Notes: generated by a model not told the origin, from the letters alone. 64,000 nt of DNA from Streptomyces sp. NBC_00271 (GCF_036178845.1 NZ_CP108070.1:1674001-1738000); one strand, 5' to 3'. Counted from the stretch's first letter, positions 9,276 through 18,153 are shown. A program made the numbers and translations.

Positions 9276-10407
9276 ACGGCACCTGCGCGGCGGGGGCGGA
9301 CGTCGGTGCGAACGGGTGCTGCCACAGGCCCTGTGCGGCCAGACGCGGCAGGACGCCCTCGCCGAACCAGTACGCCTCCTCCAGGTGCGGATAGCCGGAG
9401 AGGACGAACTCTTCGATGCCGAGGGCGTGGTACTCCTTGATCCGCTCGGCGACCTCGTCGTGGCTGCCGACCAGGGCGGTACCCGCGCCGCCGCGGACGA
9501 GGCCGATGCCGGCCCACAGGTTGGGGTGGATCTCCAGGTCCTCGCGGCTGCCGCCGTGGAGGGCGAGCATGCGCCGCTGCCCCTCCGACTCGCTGCGGGC
9601 CAGGCCCGCCTGGACGGACTTCACGGTGTCCGGGTCGAAGCCGTCCAGGAGCTTGTGGGCCTCGGTCCAGGCCTGTTCGGCGGTGTCGCGTGTGATGACG
9701 TGCAGCCGGATGCCGAAGCGGACGGTGCGCCCTTCCTTCGCCGCCAGCCCCCGTACCCAGGCGATCTTCTCGGCGACCTGGGCGGGCGGTTCGCCCCAGG
9801 TGAGGTAGACGTCGACATGGCGGGCGGCGATCTCGCCGGCGATGGGCGAGGAGCCGCCGAAGTAGACCTCGGGGACCGGGTCGGGGACCCGGGCCAGCCT
9901 GGCGTCCTCGACCTGGAGGTGTTCGCCGGACAGGTCGACGGTCTTGCCCTCCCACAGGTCCCGCACGATCTGCAGGAATTCGCCGGTACGGCGGTAGCGG
10001 GCGTCCTTGTCGAGGAAGTCGCCGTAGGCACGCTGTTCGTGGCTCTCGCCGCCCGTGACCACGTTGAGGAGCAGCCGGCCGCCGGTCTGCCGCTGGAAGG
10101 TGGAGGCCATCTGCGCGGCGAGCGTGGGGGAGACGAAGCCGGGCCGGAAGGCGACCAGGAACTTCAGCCGTTCGGTGTGCTGGCTGACCATCGCGGTGGT
10201 CAGCCAGGCGTCCTCGCACCAGGCGCCGGTGGGGGTGAGCGCGCCGACGAAGCCCAGGTCCTCGGCGGCGCGGGCGATCTGACTCAGATAGGCGACCGTC
10301 GGCGGCCGGTTCCGGCCGAAGGCCGTGGCGGGGGTGCCGTGACCGCCGCCTACGACATGGCGGCTGTCGCCGTTGGTGGGCAGGAACCAGTGGAAGGTGA
10401 GGGACAC
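9265..10407 (-). CDS. ssuD: FMNH2-dependent alkanesulfonate monooxygenase (SsuD/MsuD type)
   Basis: This 380-aa luciferase-like monooxygenase oxidatively releases sulfite from alkanesulfonates. The GTG at 10407 (VSLTFHWFLPTNGDSR) fits the family N-terminus. Typical SsuD segments include RPGFVSPTLAAQMAST, GRLLLNVVTGG, YFGGSSP and LVGSHDEVAERI. It is the last gene of the operon with sfnG, msuE and sfnB, whose reductase would supply FMNH2. MsuD (methanesulfonate) and SsuD cannot be separated by eye. Its 3' end overlaps that of the convergent flavoprotein gene by 11 bases. Confidence 0.87.
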   Translation of the reverse strand: MSLTFHWFLPTNGDSRHVVGGGHGTPATAFGRNRPPTVAYLSQIARAAEDLGFVGALTPTGAWCEDAWLTTAMVSQHTERLKFLVAFRPGFVSPTLAAQMASTFQRQTGGRLLLNVVTGGESHEQRAYGDFLDKDARYRRTGEFLQIVRDLWEGKTVDLSGEHLQVEDARLARVPDPVPEVYFGGSSPIAGEIAARHVDVYLTWGEPPAQVAEKIAWVRGLAAKEGRTVRFGIRLHVITRDTAEQAWTEAHKLLDGFDPDTVKSVQAGLARSESEGQRRMLALHGGSREDLEIHPNLWAGIGLVRGGAGTALVGSHDEVAERIKEYHALGIEEFVLSGYPHLEEAYWFGEGVLPRLAAQGLWQHPFAPTSAPAAQVPFTS

Positions 10408-10448
10408 GGGGGCGTTCTCCGATCGTGGGGGCCGATGAGCGAGTGGGG

Positions 10449-11633
10449 TCACAGCAGGCCGTGGCGGGGTGGTCTGGTGCCTCCCAGCACGTATCGGCCG
10501 ATGTGCTGGATCTTCCAGCGGGCCGGGTCGTGCAGGGTGTGGGTGCGGGCGTCGCGCCAATGCCGGTGCAGATTGAGCGAGTTGAGGGCGGAACGGGTCC
10601 CGGACAGCTCGAAGAGTGCGCCCGCCACCTCCACGGCGGTGGCGGAGGTGTGCACCTTCGCGGTGGCCACCGCGATGGACGCCTCGGCCGCCGAGTCCTC
10701 GGTCAGTTCGTCGTGGGCCGCGTCCACCGTGCGGGCCGCGGCACCGAGCAGCGCCTCGGACGCCCTTACCTGGACGGCGAGTTCACCGAACCGCTGGATG
10801 AGGAGCGGGTCCTCGGCCGCCGTGTCGAAGCCGCTCTCGAACCAGGGCCGGCTCTTGGTGCGGACGAACTCGGCGGCCTCGGCCAGTGCGCCCGCGGCGA
10901 TCCCGGCGTCGATGGCGGCGTGCAGCAACTGCGCCACTGCTCCGTGGAGTTGGGGCCCCTGGAAGGTGAGGTGATGGGGGACGACACGGTCGGCGGGCAC
11001 GTGGACGGCGTCGAGGCGGACGGTGCCGCTGGCCGTCGTACGCTGGCCCATGCCGTCCCAGTCGTCGACGACCGTGACCCCGTCGGCGCCGCGGGGGACG
11101 TAGGCGACGTGCAGGCTGTCGTCGGCGACTCGGGCGAGGACGGGGATCCAGTCGGCGAAGAGCGCGCCGGTGGAGTAGTGCTTGACGCCGGTGAGGACGT
11201 ACGAGCCGTCAGGCCCGGGGTCGAGGCGGGTGCGGATGTCCTGGACGTGTCGGGTGCCCGCCTCCGACTGGGCGTTGCCGAAGCGGCGTCCGGCCAGGAC
11301 CTCGTCGAAGAAGAACGTCTGCTGCTCCGGGGTGCCCTGGCGGCGCAGCACGTTCACGTACACGAAGTGGTTCTGCGGGATCTGGGCGAGGCTGGCGTCG
11401 GCCGAGGCCAGCAGCCTGAAGACCTCCGCGAGGGTTTCCTGCCGTACGTCCGCCCCGCCGTGCTCTGCGGGCACGGTGACGGCGAGCAGCCCGGAGGCGG
11501 AGAGGCGGTCCAACTCCTCGCGCGGGAGCCGCCGTTCGGAGTCCCGCGCCGAGGCACCGGCGCGGAACTCCTCGGCGAGCGCGGCGGCGACGGCGAGGGC
11601 CTCGACGTCGTCGGCGATCACTTTGGCGGACAT
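10449..11633 (-). CDS. sfnB: SfnB-family sulfur-acquisition oxidoreductase
   Basis: This 394-aa acyl-CoA-dehydrogenase-fold protein starts at ATG 11633 (MSAKVIADDVEAL). Segments such as TVPAEHGGADV, QIPQNHFVYVNVLR, FGNAQSEAGTRHVQDI and LTGVKHYSTGALFADWI are characteristic of the SfnB/DszC group that works on dimethyl sulfone and related sulfur compounds with reduced flavin. It starts four bases beyond the stop of msuE, so the two are tightly coupled. Function is assigned from family and operon context. Confidence 0.85.
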   Translation of the reverse strand: MSAKVIADDVEALAVAAALAEEFRAGASARDSERRLPREELDRLSASGLLAVTVPAEHGGADVRQETLAEVFRLLASADASLAQIPQNHFVYVNVLRRQGTPEQQTFFFDEVLAGRRFGNAQSEAGTRHVQDIRTRLDPGPDGSYVLTGVKHYSTGALFADWIPVLARVADDSLHVAYVPRGADGVTVVDDWDGMGQRTTASGTVRLDAVHVPADRVVPHHLTFQGPQLHGAVAQLLHAAIDAGIAAGALAEAAEFVRTKSRPWFESGFDTAAEDPLLIQRFGELAVQVRASEALLGAAARTVDAAHDELTEDSAAEASIAVATAKVHTSATAVEVAGALFELSGTRSALNSLNLHRHWRDARTHTLHDPARWKIQHIGRYVLGGTRPPRHGLL

Positions 11634-11637
11634 CGCC

Positions 11638-12192
11638 TCAGCCCGCCGCGGCCAGCAGGGGCGCGCTGCCGAGGGCCGCCGAGAACTGGTCGACCACCTG
11701 TGTGAGGGCCTCGGCCGTGGCCGGGGCGACGGTGATGCCGCCGTCCTCGCCCGTGGTGATGTCCTTGTCGAGGGTGAACCAGCCCTGGACGATGTGCGCG
11801 GCACCCATGGAGTTGAGGACCGGGCGCAGGGCGTAGTCGAGGGCGAGGACATGCGCGGTGCTGCCGCCGGTGACGAGCGGCAGCACGGTCTTCCCGGTGA
11901 GGGCGTACTGCGGGAGCAGGTCGAGCAGGGCCTTGAGGACGCCGGAGTAGGCGGCCTTGTAGACGGGGGTGCCGATGACCACGCCGTCGGCGCGGGCGAA
12001 GAGTTCGGTCGCCTCGACGATGGTGGGGTGCTTGAAGTCGGCGCCGAGCAGTGCCTCGGCGGGGATCGTGCGGACGTCCAGCGGGATCACCTCGTGTCCC
12101 TGCGCGGCCAGCCGGGTGTCCAGATGGCGCAGGAGCTTCGCGGTGCGGGAGGAGACGGACGGACTGCCGGAGACGGACAGGACGGTGGCCAT
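11638..12192 (-). CDS. msuE: NADPH-dependent FMN reductase (MsuE/SsuE type)
   Basis: This 184-aa flavodoxin-like reductase starts at ATG 12192 (MATVLSVSGSPSVSSRT). It has the phosphate-binding SGSPS loop, GVVIGTPVYKAAYSG and LPLVTGGS segments typical of SsuE/MsuE. It would provide FMNH2 to SfnG, SfnB and SsuD/MsuD encoded around it. A seven-copy CGGGAG microsatellite lies just upstream of its ribosome site. Confidence 0.88.
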   Translation of the reverse strand: MATVLSVSGSPSVSSRTAKLLRHLDTRLAAQGHEVIPLDVRTIPAEALLGADFKHPTIVEATELFARADGVVIGTPVYKAAYSGVLKALLDLLPQYALTGKTVLPLVTGGSTAHVLALDYALRPVLNSMGAAHIVQGWFTLDKDITTGEDGGITVAPATAEALTQVVDQFSAALGSAPLLAAAG

Positions 12193-12204
12193 GGGGTCCT
12201 CTTT

Positions 12205-12246
12205 CGGGAGCGGGAGCGGGAGCGGGAGCGGGAGCGGGAGCGGGAG
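12205..12246. repeat. Seven-copy CGGGAG hexanucleotide microsatellite
   Basis: Seven perfect tandem copies of CGGGAG are followed by degenerate CGGAAG. They fill most of the 77-bp gap between sfnG and msuE and lie about 12 bp upstream of the msuE start on the coding (minus) strand. Copy-number change would not shift a frame but would alter sfnG-msuE spacing. Confidence 0.9.
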
Positions 12247-12269
12247 CGGAAGCGGAGTGGGGAACGGAT

Positions 12270-13457
12270 TCAGGCGTGCGCGGAGACGGACTCGGACTCG
12301 GACTCGGTCGCGGTCTCGGTGCCGGTCCCTGTGTCCGGCAGTCGCGCTTCCAGTTCGCGCACCAGGGGCAGCACCCGGCGGCCGAAGTACTCCACCTCCT
12401 CGTGGTAGTGGAGGAAGCCGAGGAGGAAGAGGTCGACGCCCAGCCGCTTGTAGGCGACGATCCGTTCGGCGATCTGCTCGGGGGTACCGATCAGGCCCGT
12501 ACGGAAGCCGTCGTTGTACTGGACGAGGTCCTCGAAGCTCGAGTCCTGCCACATGCCCTTGCCGTCAGCGGTGGACTGTCCGGCCTGCTTCACGGCGGCG
12601 CCGAAGCCCTCGACGGCCTCGTGGTCGGCCTGGGCGACGATCTCGCGCAGGGTCTCGCGGGCCTCGGCCTCGGTGTCACGGGCGATGAGGAAGCCGTTGA
12701 GGCCGAACTTCGGTGCCGTGCGCCCCACTTCGGCCGCGGACTTCCGGACGTCCGCGATCTGCTCGACCACCCCGTCGAAGTCCTTGCCGTTGGAGAAGTA
12801 CCAGTCGGAGACCCGGCCCGCCATGGCGCGGGCCGCGGTGGAGTTGCCGCCCTGGAAGATCTCCGGGTGCGGGCGTTCGGGGGTGTTGAGGGGCTTGGGT
12901 TTGAGCGAGAAGTCGCGCAACCGGTAGAAGTCCCCGGCGAGTTCGGTGTGGTCCTCGGTCCAGATCTGGCGCAGGGCGCGGATGAACTCCTCGGAGCGGC
13001 GATACCGCTCGTCGTGCTCCAGCCAGGGCTCGCCGAGCGCGGTGAACTCGCCCTTGAACCAGCCGCTGACGACGTTCACCGCGAAGCGGCCGTTCGACAA
13101 GTGGTCGGCGGTGGCGCCGAGTTTGGCGAGGACACCCGGGTGCCACAGGCCCGGGTGGACGGCGGCGATGACCTTCAGGCGCTGGGTGGCGAGCAGCAGC
13201 GCGAGGCTGAAGCTGGTCGACTCGTGCTGAAACTCGGCGCCGTAGCTGGCCATGTAGCGGACCTGGCTGAGCGCGTAGTCGAAGCCGTTGTTCTCGGCGA
13301 GGACGGCCAGTTCGCGGTTGTAGTCGTAACCCCAGTCGGTGCGCTGCTCGATCCTGCTGGTGACCAGGCCGCCGCTGACGTTGGGAACCCAGTACGCGAA
13401 TTTCACGGGATTCGCGGGAATCACGGGGTTCAGGGGATTCACGGGCGCTGCGGACAT
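12270..13457 (-). CDS. sfnG: Dimethyl-sulfone monooxygenase (SfnG)
   Basis: This 395-aa luciferase-like FMNH2 monooxygenase converts dimethyl sulfone to methanesulfinate. The family N-terminus KFAYWVPNVSGGLVTS is clear, followed by NNGFDYALSQVRYMASYG and VNVVSGWFKGEFTALG. The start at ATG 13457, with AGGAG upstream, adds an unusual NP-rich extension (NPLNPVIPANP), and the tail is a TESESES-type low-complexity run. It is the first large gene of the sulfur operon, about 160 bp downstream of a Cys leader peptide. Confidence 0.88.
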   Translation of the reverse strand: MSAAPVNPLNPVIPANPVKFAYWVPNVSGGLVTSRIEQRTDWGYDYNRELAVLAENNGFDYALSQVRYMASYGAEFQHESTSFSLALLLATQRLKVIAAVHPGLWHPGVLAKLGATADHLSNGRFAVNVVSGWFKGEFTALGEPWLEHDERYRRSEEFIRALRQIWTEDHTELAGDFYRLRDFSLKPKPLNTPERPHPEIFQGGNSTAARAMAGRVSDWYFSNGKDFDGVVEQIADVRKSAAEVGRTAPKFGLNGFLIARDTEAEARETLREIVAQADHEAVEGFGAAVKQAGQSTADGKGMWQDSSFEDLVQYNDGFRTGLIGTPEQIAERIVAYKRLGVDLFLLGFLHYHEEVEYFGRRVLPLVRELEARLPDTGTGTETATESESESVSAHA

Positions 13458-13613
13458 GCGGAACTCCTGTTGCGGATTTCGGGTACGCCGAATTCAGGGA
13501 GCGCGTTCAGGACGGCGCGCGGGATCACGGAATTCAGGCGGTGCTGTGAGAACGCCGCACACGGCTGTCCGGCGACAGCGGTGGGGCCGATGGGGTGCGG
13601 CGGATCCGGGGAC

Positions 13614-13697
13614 TCAGGCCGCGGTGCAACAGGAGGCGCTGGAGACGCGCGCGAGGTCGACATGGCGTCGCCGCGTGAGGTCCAGTCGCATCATCAT
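13614..13697 (-). CDS. Cysteine-rich leader peptide of the sulfur operon
   Basis: A 27-residue ORF opens with three ATG codons (13697, 13694, 13691) and reads MMMRLDLTRRRHVDLARV, then SSASCCTAA and stop. The RRHVDLARVSSA core followed by adjacent Cys codons matches the short leader peptides known upstream of actinobacterial sulfur-assimilation genes. There, Cys codons are proposed to couple cysteinyl-tRNA supply to expression of downstream genes. It lies between the divergent LysR gene and sfnG. Confidence 0.8.
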   Translation of the reverse strand: MMMRLDLTRRRHVDLARVSSASCCTAA

Positions 13698-13772
13698 GCC
13701 GTCGATCGTGGCAGCCTGCCGCGAGGGCAGTCAAGGAAAACCCGACCGGTCTCGTATCGCGGACCACCGAAT

Positions 13773-13787
13773 TTCACGAACGTGTGA
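13773..13787. promoter_or_regulatory. Candidate LysR operator in the sfn divergent region
   Basis: The 15-bp imperfect palindrome TTCACGAACGTGTGA has the T-N11-A form expected of LysR-type sites. A wider inverted repeat TTTCACG (13772-13778)/CGTGAAA (13809-13815) frames the region. It sits between the leader peptide start and the LysR start. Confidence 0.4.
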
Positions 13788-13834
13788 CAGGGAAACCCTT
13801 GAACGGGCCGTGAAATGAACCGCATTCTGCTGGC

Positions 13835-14761
13835 GTGCGGACAGAGCAACTGGAATACATCGCGGCGGTCACCCGGCTCGGCTCACTGCGCCGGGCCGCC
13901 GAGGAACTGCACCTCTCCCAGCCGGCGTTGAGCGAGACCGTGCGGAACCTGGAGCGCGAACTCGGCGTCGATCTGCTGGAGCGCAAGCGGTCCGGCGCGC
14001 GGATGAGCGCCGAGGGGCGGGAGCTGCTGCCCCACATCATCAACGTGCTGGACGCGGTGGACCGGCTGCGCGGCGCGGCCGGCGAGCAGCACCGCATCAG
14101 CCGGATGGTCCGCGTCGGCACGGTGAACGCGGCGACGGTGCCCCTGCTCATCCCGACGGTCCGGGAATTCCGCGCGGCGCATCCGCTGACGCAGGTCGAG
14201 GTGGTCGGCGCCCAGCAGACGGAGATCCACCGGGCCCTGTCGGAGGGCGGCCTCGACCTGGGCCTGGTGAACCATCTCGACGGCGACGACCTGCCCGCCG
14301 ACTTCGAGACCACCGAACTGCTGCGCGGCCGACCGGTGGTGTGCCTGCGCCCGGACAGTCCGCTCGCCGCACTCGACGCGGTGTCGGCGGCGGACCTGCT
14401 GGACGGACGCGAGGCGTTGATCGCCATGCGCTCCGGGTACGTCATGCACCGCTATCTCCACCGGCTCCTGGAGGGCCGCGGCCCGGCCCTCTCGTACACG
14501 ACCGACGGCGCGGAGATGGGCAAGCTCATGGTCGCCGAGGGGCTGGGCGCGACGGTCCTGCCCGATTTCAGTGTGATCGGGGATCCCCTCGAGCGGTGCG
14601 GCGCCATCACCCATCGGCCGCTCACGGACGACACGACGCGGGTCCTGCTGATGCTGCGCCGCCGCCGGGCGGAGTCGGTGCCACGTGCCGCCCACGACCT
14701 GCACGAGGCGTTCGTGCGCAGGGCGGCGGAGCTCGGCGGCCGGCTGTCGGATCGGCCCTGA
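13835..14761 (+). CDS. LysR-family regulator divergent from the sulfur operon
   Basis: This 308-aa regulator starts at GTG 13835. Residues 1-60 form the winged HTH (EQLEYIAAVTRLGSLRRAAE, LHLSQPALSETVRNLE) and the rest is a LysR substrate-binding domain (VRVGTVNAATVPLLIPTV, EGLGATVLPDFSVIG). It is transcribed away from the leader peptide-sfnG operon across about 137 bp, the usual arrangement for a LysR controlling its neighbour. Control of organosulfur use is inference; the co-inducer is unknown. Confidence 0.88.
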   Translation: MRTEQLEYIAAVTRLGSLRRAAEELHLSQPALSETVRNLERELGVDLLERKRSGARMSAEGRELLPHIINVLDAVDRLRGAAGEQHRISRMVRVGTVNAATVPLLIPTVREFRAAHPLTQVEVVGAQQTEIHRALSEGGLDLGLVNHLDGDDLPADFETTELLRGRPVVCLRPDSPLAALDAVSAADLLDGREALIAMRSGYVMHRYLHRLLEGRGPALSYTTDGAEMGKLMVAEGLGATVLPDFSVIGDPLERCGAITHRPLTDDTTRVLLMLRRRRAESVPRAAHDLHEAFVRRAAELGGRLSDRP

Positions 14762-14771
14762 CCGGGGTCGT

Positions 14772-14939
14772 TCAGTCCTCGTCGCCGACCGGCACCACCA
14801 CGAGGAAGGCGTCCGACTTCAGGTCCATCACCACCGTCGCGGGCTGCCCCTCGGTGCGGCGCCGGGCCGCGTACTCCTCCGCCGTCCAGGATCCGCGCGG
14901 GCCTCCCGCGGGAAACCGCTCCAACACCTTCGTGCCCAT
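14772..14939 (-). CDS. Small hypothetical protein (55 aa)
   Basis: A short gene starts at ATG 14939 (MGTKVLERFPAGGPRGSW) or the adjacent GTG at 14942, eight bases after a GGAGG. The product is hydrophilic with an acidic end (VVVPVGDED) and a WTAEEYAARR helix. No known domain is recognised. It is convergent with the LysR gene. Confidence 0.55.
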   Translation of the reverse strand: MGTKVLERFPAGGPRGSWTAEEYAARRRTEGQPATVVMDLKSDAFLVVVPVGDED

Positions 14940-15125
14940 CACGGCAGACACCTCCAGCTGTGACCTCGGACGCTCGTGTTCCCCCGCTTGCCCGCGATTC
15001 CCCCGGACATGTCCGTAAGGACTCCGCCGGACAGGTCCTGGGCGCATCCGACCGCCGTGTTCGCGTGGAAGAGATGAGAGAGGGAACACGGAAAGCGGGT
15101 GGCCCGGTTAACGACGGAGGGACGC

Positions 15126-16661
15126 ATGAGCGACGACGATCCCCGCCCCGGCCCGCGCTGTCTGGTGACCGGTGCCACCGGCTACATCGGCGGCCGGCTG
15201 GTCCCCGAGCTGCTGGAGGCGGGGCACCGCGTGCGGTGTCTCGCCCGCTCCCCCGCCAAGCTGCGCGACTACCCGTGGTCGGGCGACGCGGAGGTGGTGC
15301 GCGGCGACGTCACGGACGCCGGCTCGGTCGCCGAGGCGCTGCGCGGCATCGACGTCGCGTACTACCTGGTGCACGCCCTGGGCACGGGCCGCGACTTCGA
15401 GGAGACCGACCGGAAGGCGGCCCGGATCTTCGGCGAGCAGGCCCGCGCCGCCGGGGTGAGCCGGATCGTCTACCTGGGCGGCCTGACCCCGGAGGGTGTC
15501 CCCGAAGAACGCCTCTCGCCCCACCTCAGGTCGCGCGCCGAGGTCGGCCGCATCCTGCTGGAGTCGGGCGTGCCGACCACGGTCCTGCGCGCGGCGGTGA
15601 TCATCGGTTCCGGCTCGGCCTCCTTCGAGATGCTCCGCTACCTCACCGAACGCCTCCCGGTCATGGTCACGCCCCGCTGGGTGCGCACCCGGATCCAGCC
15701 GATCGGCGTACGGGACGTGCTGCGCACCCTGGTGGGCAGCGCTCGGATGCCCGCCGAGGTCAACCGCGCCTTCGACATCGGCGGTCCCGAGGTCCTGACC
15801 TATCTGGAGATGATGCAGCGGTACGCCGCCGTCGCCGGGCTGCCGCGCAGGCTGATCCTGCCCGTGCCGGTGCTCACCCCGGGGCTCTCCAGCCATTGGG
15901 TCGGCCTGGTCACCCCGGTGCCCGCGTCCATCGCGCGCCCGCTCACGGAATCACTGCGCCACGAGGTCGTCTGCCGCGAACACGACATCGCCCGGTACGT
16001 CCCCGATCCCCCAGGACGCCCGTTCGGCTTCGACGAGGCGGTGTCGCTGGCCCTGCAACGGGTGCGGGACGCCCAGGTCACCACCCGGTGGTCGTCGGCC
16101 TCCGTGCCCGGCGCGCCCAGTGATCCCCTCCCCACCGACCCCGACTGGGCGGGCGGCAGTCTTTACACCGATCAACGCGAACGGTCCGTGGACGCGCCGC
16201 CCGCGGCGCTGTGGCGGGTGATCGAGGGCATCGGCGGTGAGAACGGCTGGTACTCCTTCCCGCCCGCCTGGGCGCTCCGCGGCCGGCTGGACCGGCTGGT
16301 GGGCGGTGTCGGCCTGCGGCGCGGACGGCGCGACGCCGCCCGGCTGCGGGTGGGCGACTCGCTCGACTTCTGGCGCGTCGAGGAGATCGAGCCGGGCCGG
16401 CTGCTGCGGCTGCGCGCGGAAATGCGACTGCCGGGCCTCGCCTGGCTGGAGATGTACGCCGAGGCCGGCGCCGAGAGCGGGTCCCGCTACCGGCAACGCG
16501 CCCTGTTCCATCCGCACGGCCTGCTGGGACACGCCTACTGGTGGAGCATCTCGCCCTTCCACGCCGTCGTGTTCGGCGGCATGGCCCGCAACATCGCCAA
16601 GGCGGCGGCCGAGGCCGACGTACCGGCCGGGGCACCGCAGCCCGCCGTGCCGTCCCACTGA
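15126..16661 (+). CDS. SDR-family oxidoreductase with C-terminal DUF2867
   Basis: This 511-aa protein starts at ATG 15126 (MSDDD), preferred over an in-frame GTG at 15099 because of a GGAGGG upstream. Residues ~10-300 are an atypical SDR/NAD(P)-binding fold (VTGATGYIGGRLVPELL, GDVTDAGSVAEAL). Residues ~350-495 match DUF2867 (DFWRVEEIEPGRLLRLRAEM, YWWSISPFHAVVFGGM). Such fusions are often found near photolyases and light- or stress-regulated regulators, as here. Substrate unknown. Confidence 0.82.
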   Translation: MSDDDPRPGPRCLVTGATGYIGGRLVPELLEAGHRVRCLARSPAKLRDYPWSGDAEVVRGDVTDAGSVAEALRGIDVAYYLVHALGTGRDFEETDRKAARIFGEQARAAGVSRIVYLGGLTPEGVPEERLSPHLRSRAEVGRILLESGVPTTVLRAAVIIGSGSASFEMLRYLTERLPVMVTPRWVRTRIQPIGVRDVLRTLVGSARMPAEVNRAFDIGGPEVLTYLEMMQRYAAVAGLPRRLILPVPVLTPGLSSHWVGLVTPVPASIARPLTESLRHEVVCREHDIARYVPDPPGRPFGFDEAVSLALQRVRDAQVTTRWSSASVPGAPSDPLPTDPDWAGGSLYTDQRERSVDAPPAALWRVIEGIGGENGWYSFPPAWALRGRLDRLVGGVGLRRGRRDAARLRVGDSLDFWRVEEIEPGRLLRLRAEMRLPGLAWLEMYAEAGAESGSRYRQRALFHPHGLLGHAYWWSISPFHAVVFGGMARNIAKAAAEADVPAGAPQPAVPSH

Positions 16662-16779
16662 GTCCCGCATCCACTCGCCGATATCCGCATCCACCGGGGA
16701 CCGCGGGCCCGAAGCAATCATGACCGCACCCGTCGCCACCCTGTCACAGCACCGCGTTCCCCCGTCTCGGAGTCACACC

Positions 16780-18153
16780 ATGAACGTCTCGGTCGTCCTG
16801 TTCACCTCAGATCTGCGCCTGCACGACCATCCAGCGCTGCGCGCGGCGCAGGACGGCTCGGCCGCGCTCGTGCCCCTGTTCGTACGCGACGACGCCGTCG
16901 CCGATGCGGGCTTCACGGCACCCAACCGGATGGCGTTCCTCGCGGACTGTCTGGCGGACCTGGACGGCGGACTGCGGGCACGCGGCGGCCGCCTCGTGGT
17001 GCGCTCCGGCGATGTCGTCGCACAGGTGTGCAAGGTGGTCGCGGAGGCGGACGCCGACGAGGTGCACATGGCGGCGGGGGTCAGTGGCTACGCCCGCCGC
17101 CGCGAGGAGCGGCTGCGCGCGGCCCTGGAGGGCGAGGGGTGCCGACTGCACGTTCACGACACCGTGATCACCGCGCTCGCGCCCGGCGCCGTCACTCCGT
17201 CCACCTCGGACCACTTCGCCGTGTTCACACCGTACTTCCGGCACTGGTCGCGGGAGCCTCTGCGGGACCCGGTCGCCGCGCCCCGGGCGATCCGGGTGCC
17301 GGACGGCGTCGGCTCGGAGGCGATCCCCTCCCGCACGGGCCTGTCCGGGCTGTCCGAAGGGCTGGCGCGCGGCGGCGAGTCGGAAGGCAGGAAGCGGCTC
17401 ACGGCCTGGCTGCGCGCGGACATCGCCTCGTACGAGGACGGCCACGACGACCTGTCGGGCGACGTCACCTCCCGGCTCTCCCCCCATCTGCACTTCGGCA
17501 CCCTCTCCCCGGTCGAACTCGTCCACCGGGCGCGCGCGGCGGGCGGCCCGGGCGCCGAGGCGTTCGTACGGCAACTGGCCTGGCGTGACTTCCATCACCA
17601 GGTGCTCGCCGCGCGGCCGGACGCGGCCGTCGCCGACTACCGCACCAAACGCGACCGTTGGCGCTCGGAAAGAGCGGCGCACGAGGACATCAAGGCGTGG
17701 AAGAAAGGACGCACCGGCTATCCGGTCGTCGACGCGGCGATGCGCCAACTGCGCCACGAGGGCTGGATGCACAACCGGGCACGGCTGCTGGCCGCCAGCT
17801 TCCTCACCAAGACGCTGTACGTGGACTGGCGGATCGGGGCCCGGCACTTCCTGGACCTGCTGGTGGACGGCGATGTCGCGAACAACCAGCTCAACTGGCA
17901 GTGGATGGCCGGAACGGGCACGGACTCGCGGCCGGGCCGCGTCCTCAATCCGGTGACGCAGGCCAAGCGGTACGACCCGGACGGGGAGTACGTCCGGCGC
18001 TGGGTGCCGGAGCTGGCGGGGCTCGCGGGCGGCGCGGTGCACGAACCCTGGAAACTCCAGAGCCTGGAGCGCGCCGCGTACGACTACCCGGACCCCGTCG
18101 TCGAACTCTCCGAGGGGCTGGCCCGGTTCAGGGCCGCTCGGGATCGTGGCTGA
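16780..18153 (+). CDS. phr: Deoxyribodipyrimidine photolyase
   Basis: This 457-aa class I-type DNA photolyase uses blue light and FADH- to split cyclobutane pyrimidine dimers. The ATG at 16780 (MNVSVVLFTSDLRLHDHPA) gives the canonical photolyase N-terminus; an upstream ATG at 16720 would add 20 residues. The FAD-binding C-terminal half shows KKGRTGYPVVDAAMRQL, WMHNRARLLAASFLTK and NQLNWQWMAGTGTDSRPG. It follows the SDR gene by 118 bp and precedes a MerR-cobalamin/ECF pair, suggesting a light-inducible repair locus. Confidence 0.93.
   Translation: MNVSVVLFTSDLRLHDHPALRAAQDGSAALVPLFVRDDAVADAGFTAPNRMAFLADCLADLDGGLRARGGRLVVRSGDVVAQVCKVVAEADADEVHMAAGVSGYARRREERLRAALEGEGCRLHVHDTVITALAPGAVTPSTSDHFAVFTPYFRHWSREPLRDPVAAPRAIRVPDGVGSEAIPSRTGLSGLSEGLARGGESEGRKRLTAWLRADIASYEDGHDDLSGDVTSRLSPHLHFGTLSPVELVHRARAAGGPGAEAFVRQLAWRDFHHQVLAARPDAAVADYRTKRDRWRSERAAHEDIKAWKKGRTGYPVVDAAMRQLRHEGWMHNRARLLAASFLTKTLYVDWRIGARHFLDLLVDGDVANNQLNWQWMAGTGTDSRPGRVLNPVTQAKRYDPDGEYVRRWVPELAGLAGGAVHEPWKLQSLERAAYDYPDPVVELSEGLARFRAARDRG

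Noticed and set aside
12051..13787. 578-residue plus-strand ORF across the sulfur operon
   Set aside because: It is antisense to sfnG and msuE, which have complete family motifs and ribosome sites.
16237..16779. Longer start for the photolyase gene
   Set aside because: The added residues are read out of frame from the SDR gene; MNVSVVLFTSDLRLHDH is the normal photolyase N-terminus.
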